From positions 62,529,501 to 62,593,500 of the forward strand of contig CP142458.1 in NCBI GenBank assembly GCA_038049695.1: 64,000 nt of DNA. The letters are read 5' to 3'. Source of the stretch: Cinnamomum chago. Taxonomy: Eukaryota; Streptophyta; Magnoliopsida; Laurales; Lauraceae. A program made the position numbers and the translations under genes. The notes below the pieces were generated by a model. That model saw only the letters and a program-made list of their open reading frames with translations, was not told where the DNA came from and made no database searches. Numbering within the stretch: position 1 is the stretch's first letter; every line of letters starts with the position of its first letter. This document shows positions 34,416-44,282 of this stretch, in pieces.

Positions 34416-35768
34416 GAAAAAAGGAGAGATTTTGTTGGATAGTCGAACTATTAAAGCTAACCCCAGATTGACAAGTTATGGTTAGTTAATATGATGATTA
34501 ATGATCAGTGAAATAGCCAGAATTTTCTTTCAGAGGGAGCAAGCGATGGTCGGCTAATAGCAGCAGAACTGGATTTTTTTCTAAAGTGGATCAGTGATAT
34601 TTTATATTTATGAAATTTTCACTTATAATTTTAAACTAAATTTATTTATTTTTGCCAAGTCTTTTTTACTAATATCTATAGAAAAATCCCTATATTGAAA
34701 AATACTTTAATAGTTTTAAAGATATAATTTCTTGAAACCAATCGAAGTATGGCCTATATCAAATTGATCACATAAAACCGATCCACCCATAATTAATTAA
34801 TGAAAATATGTTGATTGGTTACTTGTGACCATTTGATTGGAGACCATGCCTATGATAAACATGGATGGTTAAAAATCCATTGACCGGTTACTTGTGATTG
34901 TTTTGGTGGGCATGCTTGTGGTTGGCATGGATGGTTGAGAGCACACCATTGATAGCTAGTGACCAATGCCATAAAAAAGAAAAATGAAGAGCCAAGGTGT
35001 AATATCCTTGGTGCTTAGAACAAACAGCTTCTTCTTAAGTGAATTTTTTTCAAATTTTACCTCAACAGGATCTGCTCCCACCATAAGATTGAGCACATCA
35101 TTTTATACATATGCTCAAATATGGTAGGACCAACTGCTATTTGAATCCAAAGGAAAGCTAGATCCCCAAATCCAACTAGTTGTAGAGTTCTCATAAAGCC
35201 ATGGAGGGGGGCAAAATTGCAAGAAATCAACATGCTTTGAAATCATTCCCACACATTCTAACGATCGAAAGATTTTTTTTTTTTTTTTTTTTTTTAGGAT
35301 TTTCAGTGAAACTTCCTTGCTACGGGTAGTAACAAAATATTGCATTGGGATTCCATTTTCTAGAGGAAACAAGATTGCAAAATGTACTTTCTACTATGGT
35401 TTTTGTTGCAGTTCTGATTTGATGCTACTGTTCACTATTGATTTGAATATTTTTTTTATAGGATGAGTTTTGACCTTTTTTACTTTGCATTTGGAGCAGT
35501 ATGGAAATGAGAAATCACCTCAGACGGATTTTTCCAACTTCGCTTTAGAGAAAACCATTGTTTATCATCGTCATATTATCCTTATTCTTACAGTCGGTGT
35601 CAGTCCCATAAAGAAGTTGTTGATCTGCTTTTATAATAATTTGTGTCAAAAGAGGCACACAGCATCCCATCTACAGCATATCTTTTATCCGAATTGCATA
35701 TTGGAGACAACCATATTCAAACTGTTTCCATTTCTTGGGTATATGCAAGCATCCTTATTATTAGGCCC

Positions 35769-36268
35769 TAAGAAGTACGTACACTGGACACGGACACGAC
35801 ACGACACGCCGACACGGCATTTTTCAAAAAAGTAAGATACGGACTCGTCGGGGACACATTAATATTAAATAATAATAATAATATATCTAATCATACACTA
35901 AAAGATAATATTATTTTAACTTTGTACCGGTGTACCAACTAACAAACACATCAAATTATCAAATAGAAATACAAAACTGAAAGATAATTCATAATCATTA
36001 AACATGAAATATCCATAGTTCCATAAAATCCATACAAAGAAAAGGGAGATCATCAATTTCCCCTCTATTTCAAAAATACAAAAAGCAAAAAAGAAGTCAA
36101 TTTCCGCCTAAAGTGTCCTTAGCGTGTCCAAAAAATAAAATACAAAAAAATAAGCATGACACCATTTTTGGCATGTCGGACACGTGTCCGGGGCGTGTCC
36201 ATGTCCGACACGTGTTGGATACGGTCCACACGGACACACCGGCCTCAGAGAGGTGTCGTGCTTCCTAG
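35769..36268. mobile_element. MITE rich in GGACACG motifs (Mutator-like)
   Basis: Ends AAGAAGTACG and, reversed, AGGAAGCACG are inverted; both sub-terminal parts are dense in GACACG/GTGTCC motifs, and the centre is AT-rich. Flanks ATTAGGCCC (35760-35768) and ATTAGGTCC (36269-36277) are a 9-bp duplication with one mismatch, the Mutator size. It sits in the intron before exon C. Confidence 0.65.
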
Positions 36269-36663
36269 ATTAGGTCCCAAGAAAACTTAATCCAATGGTA
36301 GCTTAGTAAGGTACTTCCCTTCCACAAAAACAGTCAGGTATCGATCCCTGAATGTACTACTGATTGTGAGGGACTTGGGTGAGTGTGTATGTGGGTGGGT
36401 GAGTACTAAACTTTCCAAAATAGTAATAATAATAATAATAAATCTAAGTCTGTTTTAGTAGGAAACTGTTTTTGTCTGTGCAGGAGTGTTTGAGGAGTGG
36501 GTCAGATCAGTTGTACAGATGAAGAAGGCACTGAGCCTCTGAGAGCGGGAATGGGCTTTACATGCTATTCATGGATCGAGTAATTGGGGAACTGTTGAAA
36601 CAGATGGGGATTATTTCTCGCAATGGGGTGCTTGAGATGGATATTCTAGATCTGCTCCATTGA

Positions 36664-39168
36664 CATCTTTGCAAGATTAACTAAGGCCATGATTCAAGCT
36701 AGATTCGTCTTTCATTTTTTTCATGTAGTTCTTGAAGCTTGAACCTTGACATTTTGCTCTCTTAATGAATGCTTGCAGTACAATTGTTTGGGCTTTATAA
36801 AGCATTTACCTACTGAGGATATATATAATCACCTTTAGTTGGCAGATTATATAAATATGAGCAGTATCCACTGCTTGTAGACTAAAGAGTTAAGTTTTCT
36901 TGGTACATGCATGATAAATGTTCTCCTACGATCAACATCAAATGCAGTCAAGCTCTGTGGGGCCTACTTGGGCGATCAACATCAAATGCAGTCAAGCTCT
37001 GTGGGGCCTACTTGGGCCCACCTCTGATCAGTGTAGGCTCTTTCACACTCTCATCCCACCATGATTCGGCACCAAGCTAAATTTCACTCTCATCAAACCA
37101 TTATCCATCGGAGGATTGAACATCAAAGAAATCTATAGTTAAAAGACCAGTAATGTTTAAGGCTATAAAATCAAGTGCTAGGATGATCTGATGGGGTTGA
37201 ATTTTTTTTTTTGACCCTTGTCCAAGGGATCTTTCCATGTACCCGACCTCGTTGTTTAGTAGGCATCTAAGTGGGCCTCACAATGCAGTCCGCTTGTAGT
37301 AGAACATTTCCCTGGATGCATATATTTGACAAGTGGCATCTGCCATTGAGGATTATTGGTTCCCGCACCAAAAGAGGAAGCCTTTACTCAGTCGTCAATT
37401 GATATGGCTCTTTATTAAAAGTACAGCGAGGGATGTGTTTTTTTATCTTTATTCTTCATTCAAATCTAATCTCCACGGAATTAATACTAACCTGAACTAA
37501 ATCAAATCGGATAGTTTGAGCTAATTAACTAGAAGTGACAATTCCAACTTTCTTGTCATTCTCCAATTGTTGTCTTCCTTGGTTTTGCTTTGTTTTAGGT
37601 CTGAATTCTCATTTTTCTATACTGATGAACATGAGTTCTCCTAAGTAATCTAATGTTTACTGTTAAGTTGTTAGTTGAGCCACTAAGTCTTGGGTTCAAT
37701 TCTGCGCGGGGCAAAAAAGGCTTCCTGCATTTTGGGTGCGTTGGTTAGCAACTTGAGATCTAGTAATCTTCTAGTTCGTACAAGATTGCACTATTCTGTT
37801 GTTTCATCTTTAGTCGAAACTGTAGACAATTCTTCTCCCCTATCATCATAATCAGGTTTTTGTTATCATCTTCATCCCTCATCATCATGTTCTGGTAATT
37901 TTCTTTGGTCTGAGCAATTCTTCTTTGAAGACTGATGTGGACAATTTGAATTATATGCATAATGTTTGCCATGACGATGCCATCCCCGAACCATTCATTT
38001 GTTCATCGATGGATTATCAACTTCACCGACAGCATAGTTTTACCCCCATGTATTTAGGGCCGTCTTTTATCAGTTTTTCTAATTTTGCTCTTTTGGAAGC
38101 CAACCTATGTTAACTTTGAACATCTCTCATCACAGGTTCATTCCGGCCTTTGATGGCCTTCCCTTTCTCCTTGAACTTGTATTGACCTTTTGCGTGGGCT
38201 ATTTCTAACCTTTTATGTATATAATCAGGCCGTTTCAAATGATATTTTTTTCTTCAATTGAACCTAGCTATAAGTTTCCTCATTCATTCTTTACTCACCA
38301 AAGGAAATATAAGATGTCAATGTAACATCGTGATATTGAGCTGTGAAGTGAGGGCAAGAAAATCTACATTCTCAGGCTGCATTATATGCAACGGATGAGT
38401 CATAAAAAAAAAAAAAAAAAAATGTTGGTAAGTACCTTATTTGCTGGATTATGATGTTAGGTCCATTAACATTAACAAGAACCATGGTTGGCAAGTTAAT
38501 ACAATTGATGTTGCGCAATTAGCAATCGAACTCTGCTGGTTCCATGATGGAATTCATGGCTGGAGTGCATCCAATGAACAATGTCACAACCCATATAAGC
38601 TTATTATTTCTGGACAAGCCAACCCAACAAGCACCATTTGAGATGGTTCTCATTGTTCGAAGGTCAAAGAGCTTAGAGCTGTAATCTTTATATCTGAGAG
38701 AACCACCCCAGCATAATCAAGTAAGCCAATGAAATAAGGAAGTTTTAATGCGCCATTGAATAATCAAACGGTTTAAGATAATATGGAACACTCATATGGG
38801 AACCAATTCTAGTGATTACAGGTAAAAAAAAGAGCTGATAATCCTGTGTAGGATCATGAATACAATTGATGAGGCTAATGCAAAATCGCCTTCATCATCA
38901 AAATATAATCATAAATGGGGTACAAACAAACACACCCCAGAGCTCATTTATACCTAATAAAGTTTACATCTGAGCAGATCACAAGCTAAAACTAAAAAGA
39001 ATAAACCACACTTCCTTAGTGTGGGTCGCCTCTCAGAATCCTCATGCTTGCCCTTGTAGGTCTGTGATATTATTTAATTTTCATAACCTAGGTCAGAATT
39101 TGAGCATGTAGAATTGATGTTGAGTTGCTTATGCAGTAACTAACCATCATGAGTGGTGGCTCCCATCA
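36664..39168. other. Intergenic between the relic and the PPR gene
   Basis: No gene supported. It contains a perfect 44-bp tandem duplication at 36929-37016 (CGATCAACATCAAATGCAG.. twice) and a poly-A tract at about 38404-38422. Confidence 0.5.
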
Positions 39169-41541
39169 TCACCAATAATCTCCACAAGAACACATCCCAT
39201 CTTTAAAATGATGGAATCTATTAGCATCCCTCACTACGATCACTCGCTCGGTAATTTTGGATATATATTTAGTTGCATTATGGCAATCCAAACACACCCT
39301 TAGATTCTTGATGATCCTAATCTCAGTCCCTGGTTCAGTGCTAATCAACGCAAAAGCAATGGCCAACTTCTCACTGTGAACCTTCACCATGTTCTCCTTC
39401 TCTTCCTCCTCCACATCATATAGTGCTGCATTGATCTCCGGTCGAAATCCAGCTTCAGTCATCTTTACAGTCAACTTTTCCAACATTGCATAGATCTTAT
39501 CAGACAGTATGTGAGATCTGTCACCAGATATAAATACATGCAGCGTCTCACCCACCTCTATTAGAGTGCACCCGGGCGTCTTAGCCAACTTTCTCCTCTG
39601 AGCCACTTGCCGCACAATGGCTGCCTCTGGATAGTTCCGATCAGCTGAATATATGTTTGAGAGTAGAACATAGTAACCCGTGTTCTCTGGTTCCAGTTCA
39701 AACAATTTCTTTGAAGCCAAGCTCGCTAGGTTTGTATCCTTGTGTATCATACATGCGCCAAGCAGTGCACCCCACACACCAGGACCTGGTTCGACGGGCA
39801 TTGCCTTTATAAAGTTCAATGCCTCATCAAGTTTCCCGGATCGACCAAGGAGGTCGACCATACATGCATAGTGCTCAGGCCCTGGCTCGACCTTATAATC
39901 ACAAGTCATTGATTGGTATATTTCACATCCCTCTCTCACCAAACCTGTGTGACTGCAAGCATTTAAGACAGAAAGAAACGTAACTCCTGTTAGTACAATG
40001 CCGGAATTCAACATGTCAGCAAATAGCTTGAGAGCTTCTTGCCCCTGCCCGTGGAGGCCATAGCCAGATATCATGGCATTCCAAGAGACATCATTCTTTT
40101 CCGACATTGCATCAAATATACCCCTTGCCTCTGTAACGCTACCACATTTTGCATACATGTCAATCAATGCTGTTGAAACATACACATTAGATTCGATTCT
40201 CTCTTGGATTATGAGATCATGGACCCATTTTCCTAAACTGGTAGCCCCAAGTTGAGCACATGCAGAAAGAATGCTTGTAACTGTGACTGGATTTGGTCGA
40301 ACATCCCACATTTGCATTTGCCTGAAGAGCGAGATGGCCATATCTGTGAACCCATTTTGAGTGTAACCAGATATCATGGCGTTCCAAGATGCCAAAGTTT
40401 TCTCTGGCATCTGATCAAATACCTGACGTGCAGATTCCATATCATTTAATCTTGCATAAACAGTGGTAAGTGCCGTCGAAACATTCGAATTGGAGTCGAT
40501 TCCAGACTTCACTGAGAATCCATGGATCAATTGGCAAAGACCCACGTGTCCAAACGGGGAAAACACAGGGATCAAACCCACAAGAGTGCTTGCATTAACC
40601 TTCTCTCCAGAAATCAGCAGCTCTTTAAACAGATTCAGTGCAGCATCCACATCACCATTGCTTGAATACCCTGAGATCATCGCATTCGAAGCAATCAAAT
40701 CCACTCCCTCAATCTTTCCAAACAAAATTCTCGCAAACTCAACCTCCCCACATTTTGAATACATGGAAATCAAACCAGTGACAATAAAAGCCTGACAATG
40801 CAGGCCCTTCTTCACTGCCAAGCAATGCACACTCATTCCCATTTTCAAATCCTGCAGCTCGGCCACCGCCGGGAGAACAGCAGCAAGGGTAGTGGAATCG
40901 ACCTGCATTCCCCGAAAAACCATTTTCTTAAAAACCAACACTGCCTCCTGAAAACAGCAATTTCCAACCAACCCAGATATCATGGTGTTCCAACAAACAG
41001 TATCCGGGTCAGGAATTCTCTCAAACAACTTCTCTGCAAGGTCCACCTGTGAGAATTTGAGATAGAAATCAGCAAGCGCGGACGCAACAAAGCGATCGTG
41101 ACTGAACCCATCGACGATCGAATGGGCATGAAGCAAGCGGCCGACTTTATCACAATCAAGCGAAGATGATGCGGAGATGGCAAAGGCGAAGGTGAAGGTG
41201 TCGGGTCTGAGAGAATTCCTCTGGCGGAGGCGGGTGTAGAGCGAAATGGAAGAGGAAGGACAATTGTTCTGCGAAAAGGACTGGATGAGGACGTTGAAGA
41301 GGAAGAGGTCAGGCTGTGGAATGGAGGAGAAGAGGAGGTGGGTATCGGAGACGGCGCCGAGGGCCGAGAGCTTCTTGGAGAGATTTGTGGCTGTAATTAG
41401 GTGGTTTTCGATGCCAGTGACGACGATGCGGGAGAGGATCTGGTGCAGGTGGTGGAGAGTGGTGGATTTGGAGATGAGAGAGGTGAGGTTTGGAGATGGA
41501 GATGGAGAGGGGAAGGAAAATGGGAGGTTTCTTAAGACCAT
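39169..41541 (-). CDS. DYW9: PPR-DYW RNA editing factor, At4g30700-like
   Basis: A single-exon pentatricopeptide protein of the PLS-E-DYW class; such proteins bind organelle transcripts and deaminate C to U. PPR repeats run through most of the protein (for example NTMISGLVGN, ISMYSKCGEVEFARILF, NAMISGYTQNGFTDMAISLF, IDMYAKCGS). E-domain landmarks MVDLLGRSGKLDEA and GYYVLLSNIY follow, and the C-terminal DYW deaminase has HSEKLAIAF (HxE), CLDCH (CxxC) and the end GMCSCGDYW. Sequence and repeat order match Arabidopsis At4g30700 (DYW9/MEF29, mitochondrial) as I remember it. I chose Met at 41541 (790 aa); an in-frame Met at 41634 gives 821 aa but lies within about 10 nt of the start of transcription expected from the TATA box at 41671-41676. 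No stops, all motifs intact. Confidence 0.93.
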   Translation of the reverse strand: MVLRNLPFSFPSPSPSPNLTSLISKSTTLHHLHQILSRIVVTGIENHLITATNLSKKLSALGAVSDTHLLFSSIPQPDLFLFNVLIQSFSQNNCPSSSISLYTRLRQRNSLRPDTFTFAFAISASSSLDCDKVGRLLHAHSIVDGFSHDRFVASALADFYLKFSQVDLAEKLFERIPDPDTVCWNTMISGLVGNCCFQEAVLVFKKMVFRGMQVDSTTLAAVLPAVAELQDLKMGMSVHCLAVKKGLHCQAFIVTGLISMYSKCGEVEFARILFGKIEGVDLIASNAMISGYSSNGDVDAALNLFKELLISGEKVNASTLVGLIPVFSPFGHVGLCQLIHGFSVKSGIDSNSNVSTALTTVYARLNDMESARQVFDQMPEKTLASWNAMISGYTQNGFTDMAISLFRQMQMWDVRPNPVTVTSILSACAQLGATSLGKWVHDLIIQERIESNVYVSTALIDMYAKCGSVTEARGIFDAMSEKNDVSWNAMISGYGLHGQGQEALKLFADMLNSGIVLTGVTFLSVLNACSHTGLVREGCEIYQSMTCDYKVEPGPEHYACMVDLLGRSGKLDEALNFIKAMPVEPGPGVWGALLGACMIHKDTNLASLASKKLFELEPENTGYYVLLSNIYSADRNYPEAAIVRQVAQRRKLAKTPGCTLIEVGETLHVFISGDRSHILSDKIYAMLEKLTVKMTEAGFRPEINAALYDVEEEEKENMVKVHSEKLAIAFALISTEPGTEIRIIKNLRVCLDCHNATKYISKITERVIVVRDANRFHHFKDGMCSCGDYW

Positions 41542-41670
41542 GTCATGTGTTTGTGGAAATGCCTGTGAGGTTGGTTTTTGGGTGAAGAAGGGAGCTGCTT
41601 CAAAATCATATTCCTTTTCCCTCTCCTTCCCCACTCTCTCTTCAAAGGTTTCAACTTTTGAACTGGAGCA

Positions 41671-41676
41671 TTTATA
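41671..41676 (-). promoter_or_regulatory. Putative TATA box of the PPR-DYW gene
   Basis: Minus-strand CATTTATAAA gives TATAAA about 130 bp upstream of the chosen start codon. The expected transcription start is 25-35 bp downstream, near 41640-41646. Confidence 0.45.
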
Positions 41677-42372
41677 AATGGACTCTGGCCAAACTGGAGG
41701 TACTGGGCTGACCCAAATGAACTTGAAGTTTATTTGGGTTGGGCTCGGTCAGGCTTGGGTCTGAATGGGCCTAAATTCTGAAAATTGCATAGAACTTGGG
41801 TCTGTTTCAAGTTTGGGCTTATCATTCTAAATTGGATACATTGAGAATCTCTAGGATACATAGACATGCGTAGAGAAATATTCACATGATAGCTTGTGCG
41901 ATCGTTAGTGGTTTTAGAGCTTCCTTGCCCACCCATGATCAAGTTAGCCCCACACTAACGATCCACCCTTCCCCTAACAATAAGCCTAGGTTTAATTCAC
42001 TCACGCATAATAGAATAAAGCAAATTCACGGCAATGTTAGAAAACTCGTGATTCGAACTCGACTCATTCAATACAAAAAAAATTGACTCGGATAGAGTCA
42101 ACGTGAAGACTCGAGAGAATCATGTTTTTTTTTAATAATTTTAAAAATATTTAAAAATGAATCCATCACTTATAAAATATAGAATTACATTTATTTGTTT
42201 ATATGCATTCATAATAATCGATTCAATTTAATAAATTTAAATATGCAAAAAAAAAATATTACAATAAGAAAAATACAAGAAAAAATATTGCATATTACAT
42301 AATTTGCTACCATTTTTAAATCATTTGCTCCAAACCTTATGCATAATTATATATATATATAAATATATTTTA

Positions 42373-43100
42373 GGGACATTTACCACAAAAATCCCCTTAA
42401 ATAGGGTAACCACAGCTGAGGACCCTAAACTTTTATAATGACGGCCAAGGACCTCAAGTCCAAATTATCTTTTTTTTTCCTGTTTTGCCCTTTTTTTGTT
42501 GATGTCAACATAACTAGTTCCCTAATCTCTCATGAGTAATATTTGTTGACATCAACAAAACATTCGTCGACATCAACAAAAATGCCCAGTTATTACAATA
42601 AATGACCCTATGAATTTGTTGATGTCGATAGAAGATTCGTCGACATCAACATAAAACTGTATTGACGTCAACAAAAATGCCCAATTAACAGCATGAGTGA
42701 CCCTGTGAATTTGTTGATGTCGACAGAAGATTCGTCAACATTAACATAAAATTATATTGACGTCAACAAAAATGCCCAATTAGCGTCAACAAAAATTGAG
42801 TTTTCCGTTGTTTAGGGTATTGTTGACATCGAGTAATCTCTCTCTCACTGTGATTGAGAAAAAAGAGGTAGGGTGTAGATTTCCTTCTTCTCCTTCCTCT
42901 CTTTTTTCTATTCTAGTGTTGTTGTTGATTTGGGGGTGAAGAATGGTTTTTTTTTTGTTATGTTGACATCAACTAACTAAGGGCAAAAATGGAATGAAAT
43001 ATTAGATTTTTGGGTTGGAGGTCCTTCACCGTCATTGTAAAAATTTAGAGTCCTCAGTTGTAATTACCCTATTTAATAGGATTTTTGAAGTAAATGTCCT
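42373..43100. mobile_element. Mutator-like MITE with 9-bp TSD
   Basis: The ends GGGACATTTACC and (reversed) AGGACATTTACT start inverted repeats of about 85 bp that include AAATAGGGTAA and TGAGGAC blocks. A perfect 9-bp duplication TATATTTTA flanks it (42364-42372, 43101-43109). The interior has two tandem copies of about 110 bp (42570 and 42681) with TGTTGATGTCGA and GACGTCAACAAAAATGCCC. It has no ORF. Confidence 0.85.
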
Positions 43101-43260
43101 TATATTTTAATTGCTTAAAATTAAATATGTTTATTAAATGGTTCGAAATGCAAATACCTTATTAAAATGAGGTGACTTGGCCAAGTATCCCCTATTTTGA
43201 CTCAGTCATTCGTCAAAATGAGATGTCTCAAAAGAATAAAAAGACAACTCAGAGAGTTTT

Positions 43261-43901
43261 TGATGTAGCGGAAGCGTCTACAAGAAAGATCTACATGGAA
43301 GATTGGAAGACAACCTTCTATTAACTTGTTGATTCAACTAAGAATACCAGGTAATAGGCATCAAGATTCGTTGATTCAATTGAATACCGAAAATCGGAAG
43401 AAACAAAGGGGGAAATTCCTCTGCAATTTTATTCCAGATCTATTCTTAAGGCCATCAGGCTTACTAAGGGTATAAATATAACCCTAAAACAAAAAAGTAA
43501 CAAAATAACACGAAAATGCTTAAGATATCCATTTTTTCCAAAAAAGGAAAGAATTGAGATAATGACACTACTGTAAAGTATAAATCACAACTAATTCGAC
43601 GCAAAAAAAGGGTAACTTATTCTGACCTTCCTACTAAAAGTTATTATCAAAACAATTATTACCAAAAATAGAAAAACGCAATTTTTTTTTGCCTATACAA
43701 TGGAATTTGCCAGAAAAAAGTCGTACGTTAGTGGCATAAACCACTGAGTTGTGTTCATTGGCCCGTTTCCACTCAAAATAACATGTAATTTCACAAAAAA
43801 CGAACACCTTGAAAAGCTTTCCCAAAACCGACAATTTGCTTAATTTGACCCTACTTCAGTTCCACCTATCCATGAAATCTATACCTTTCTGCACTACATC
43901 A
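43261..43901 (-). repeat. Gypsy 3' LTR
   Basis: About 640 bp; diverged partner of 51274-51910. Both carry the CTTAAGATATCCA and CAATGGAATTTGCC blocks. Confidence 0.88.
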
Positions 43902-44282
43902 TTCTCCTTAGGATGGAGAAAATTCGCCATCGAATTGTCGGTAGCATCGTCTTCCAAAGAATCTCCAAAATAAGGAATCAAATGCTTCACGTTGAACACA
44001 TCAGCAGTCCGAATATGAATAGGCAACTTCAAACGATAGGCATTAGGATTAATCTTCTCAATTATTTCAACAAGCCCAATTTTCTTAGCAGAAAGTTTCT
44101 TATAGTCACCCACAGAAAATCGATCCTTAGTTAGGACCGCCCAAACAAAGTGACCTACCTCAAACTCCACATGGCGACATTTATTATCAGCAAGCAGCTT
44201 ATATTTAGCAACTGCCTGGACTAAATTCTCATGAACCTTCTTATGAATGGCCTGTAAACCATCAACAAACTCTGCAACCTTG
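43902..44282 (-). pseudogene. Gypsy integrase C-terminal region
   Basis: The minus-strand frame has AEFVDGLQAIHKKVHENLVQ, a GHFVWAVLTKDRF block, and ADVFNVKHLIPYFGD, typical of the C-terminal part of plant Gypsy Pol. The frame is separated from the integrase core by the nested insertion at 44283-47337. No chromodomain is evident after it. Confidence 0.75.

Larger units (their letters stand above)
31286..36663 (+). pseudogene. 3' part of an MPS1/PRD2-like (Mei4-family) gene, frameshifted (exons 31286-31478, 33812-33882, 36484-36663)
   Basis: Three exons splice in phase. Exon A ends ATGTATATGAT|gtaagt and carries VQHIIRKLGSEPFIGQRTML and LLLMDPFDDAFPNNH. Exon B (acag|G .. AACA|gtatgt) gives IQLIEFLISDYVQTW and NEDFEN. 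Exon C (tgcag|GA) gives VFEEWVRSVVQMKKALSL, then TGA at 36540-36542. The next 120 bases stay open in the other frame as NGLYMLFMDRVIGELLKQ and EMDILDLLH, the expected end of the family, so a small indel (net +1 or -2) at about 36540 truncates the protein by some 40 residues. From memory this is the C-terminus of MULTIPOLAR SPINDLE 1/PRD2, the plant Mei4 relative needed for meiotic double-strand breaks. No N-terminal exons are visible. I infer a relic; an assembly error at the indel is possible. Confidence 0.6.

Noticed and set aside
35470..35835. 121-codon plus-strand ORF
   Set aside because: No family features; its end runs into a MITE, and a direct splice from 33882 to 36484 gives the conserved protein without it.
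41542..41634. First in-frame Met of the PPR-DYW ORF as start
   Set aside because: Too close to the expected transcription start; kept as an alternative only.
39680..41677. Several plus-strand ORFs of 60-143 codons
   Set aside because: Antisense shadows of the PPR-DYW gene.
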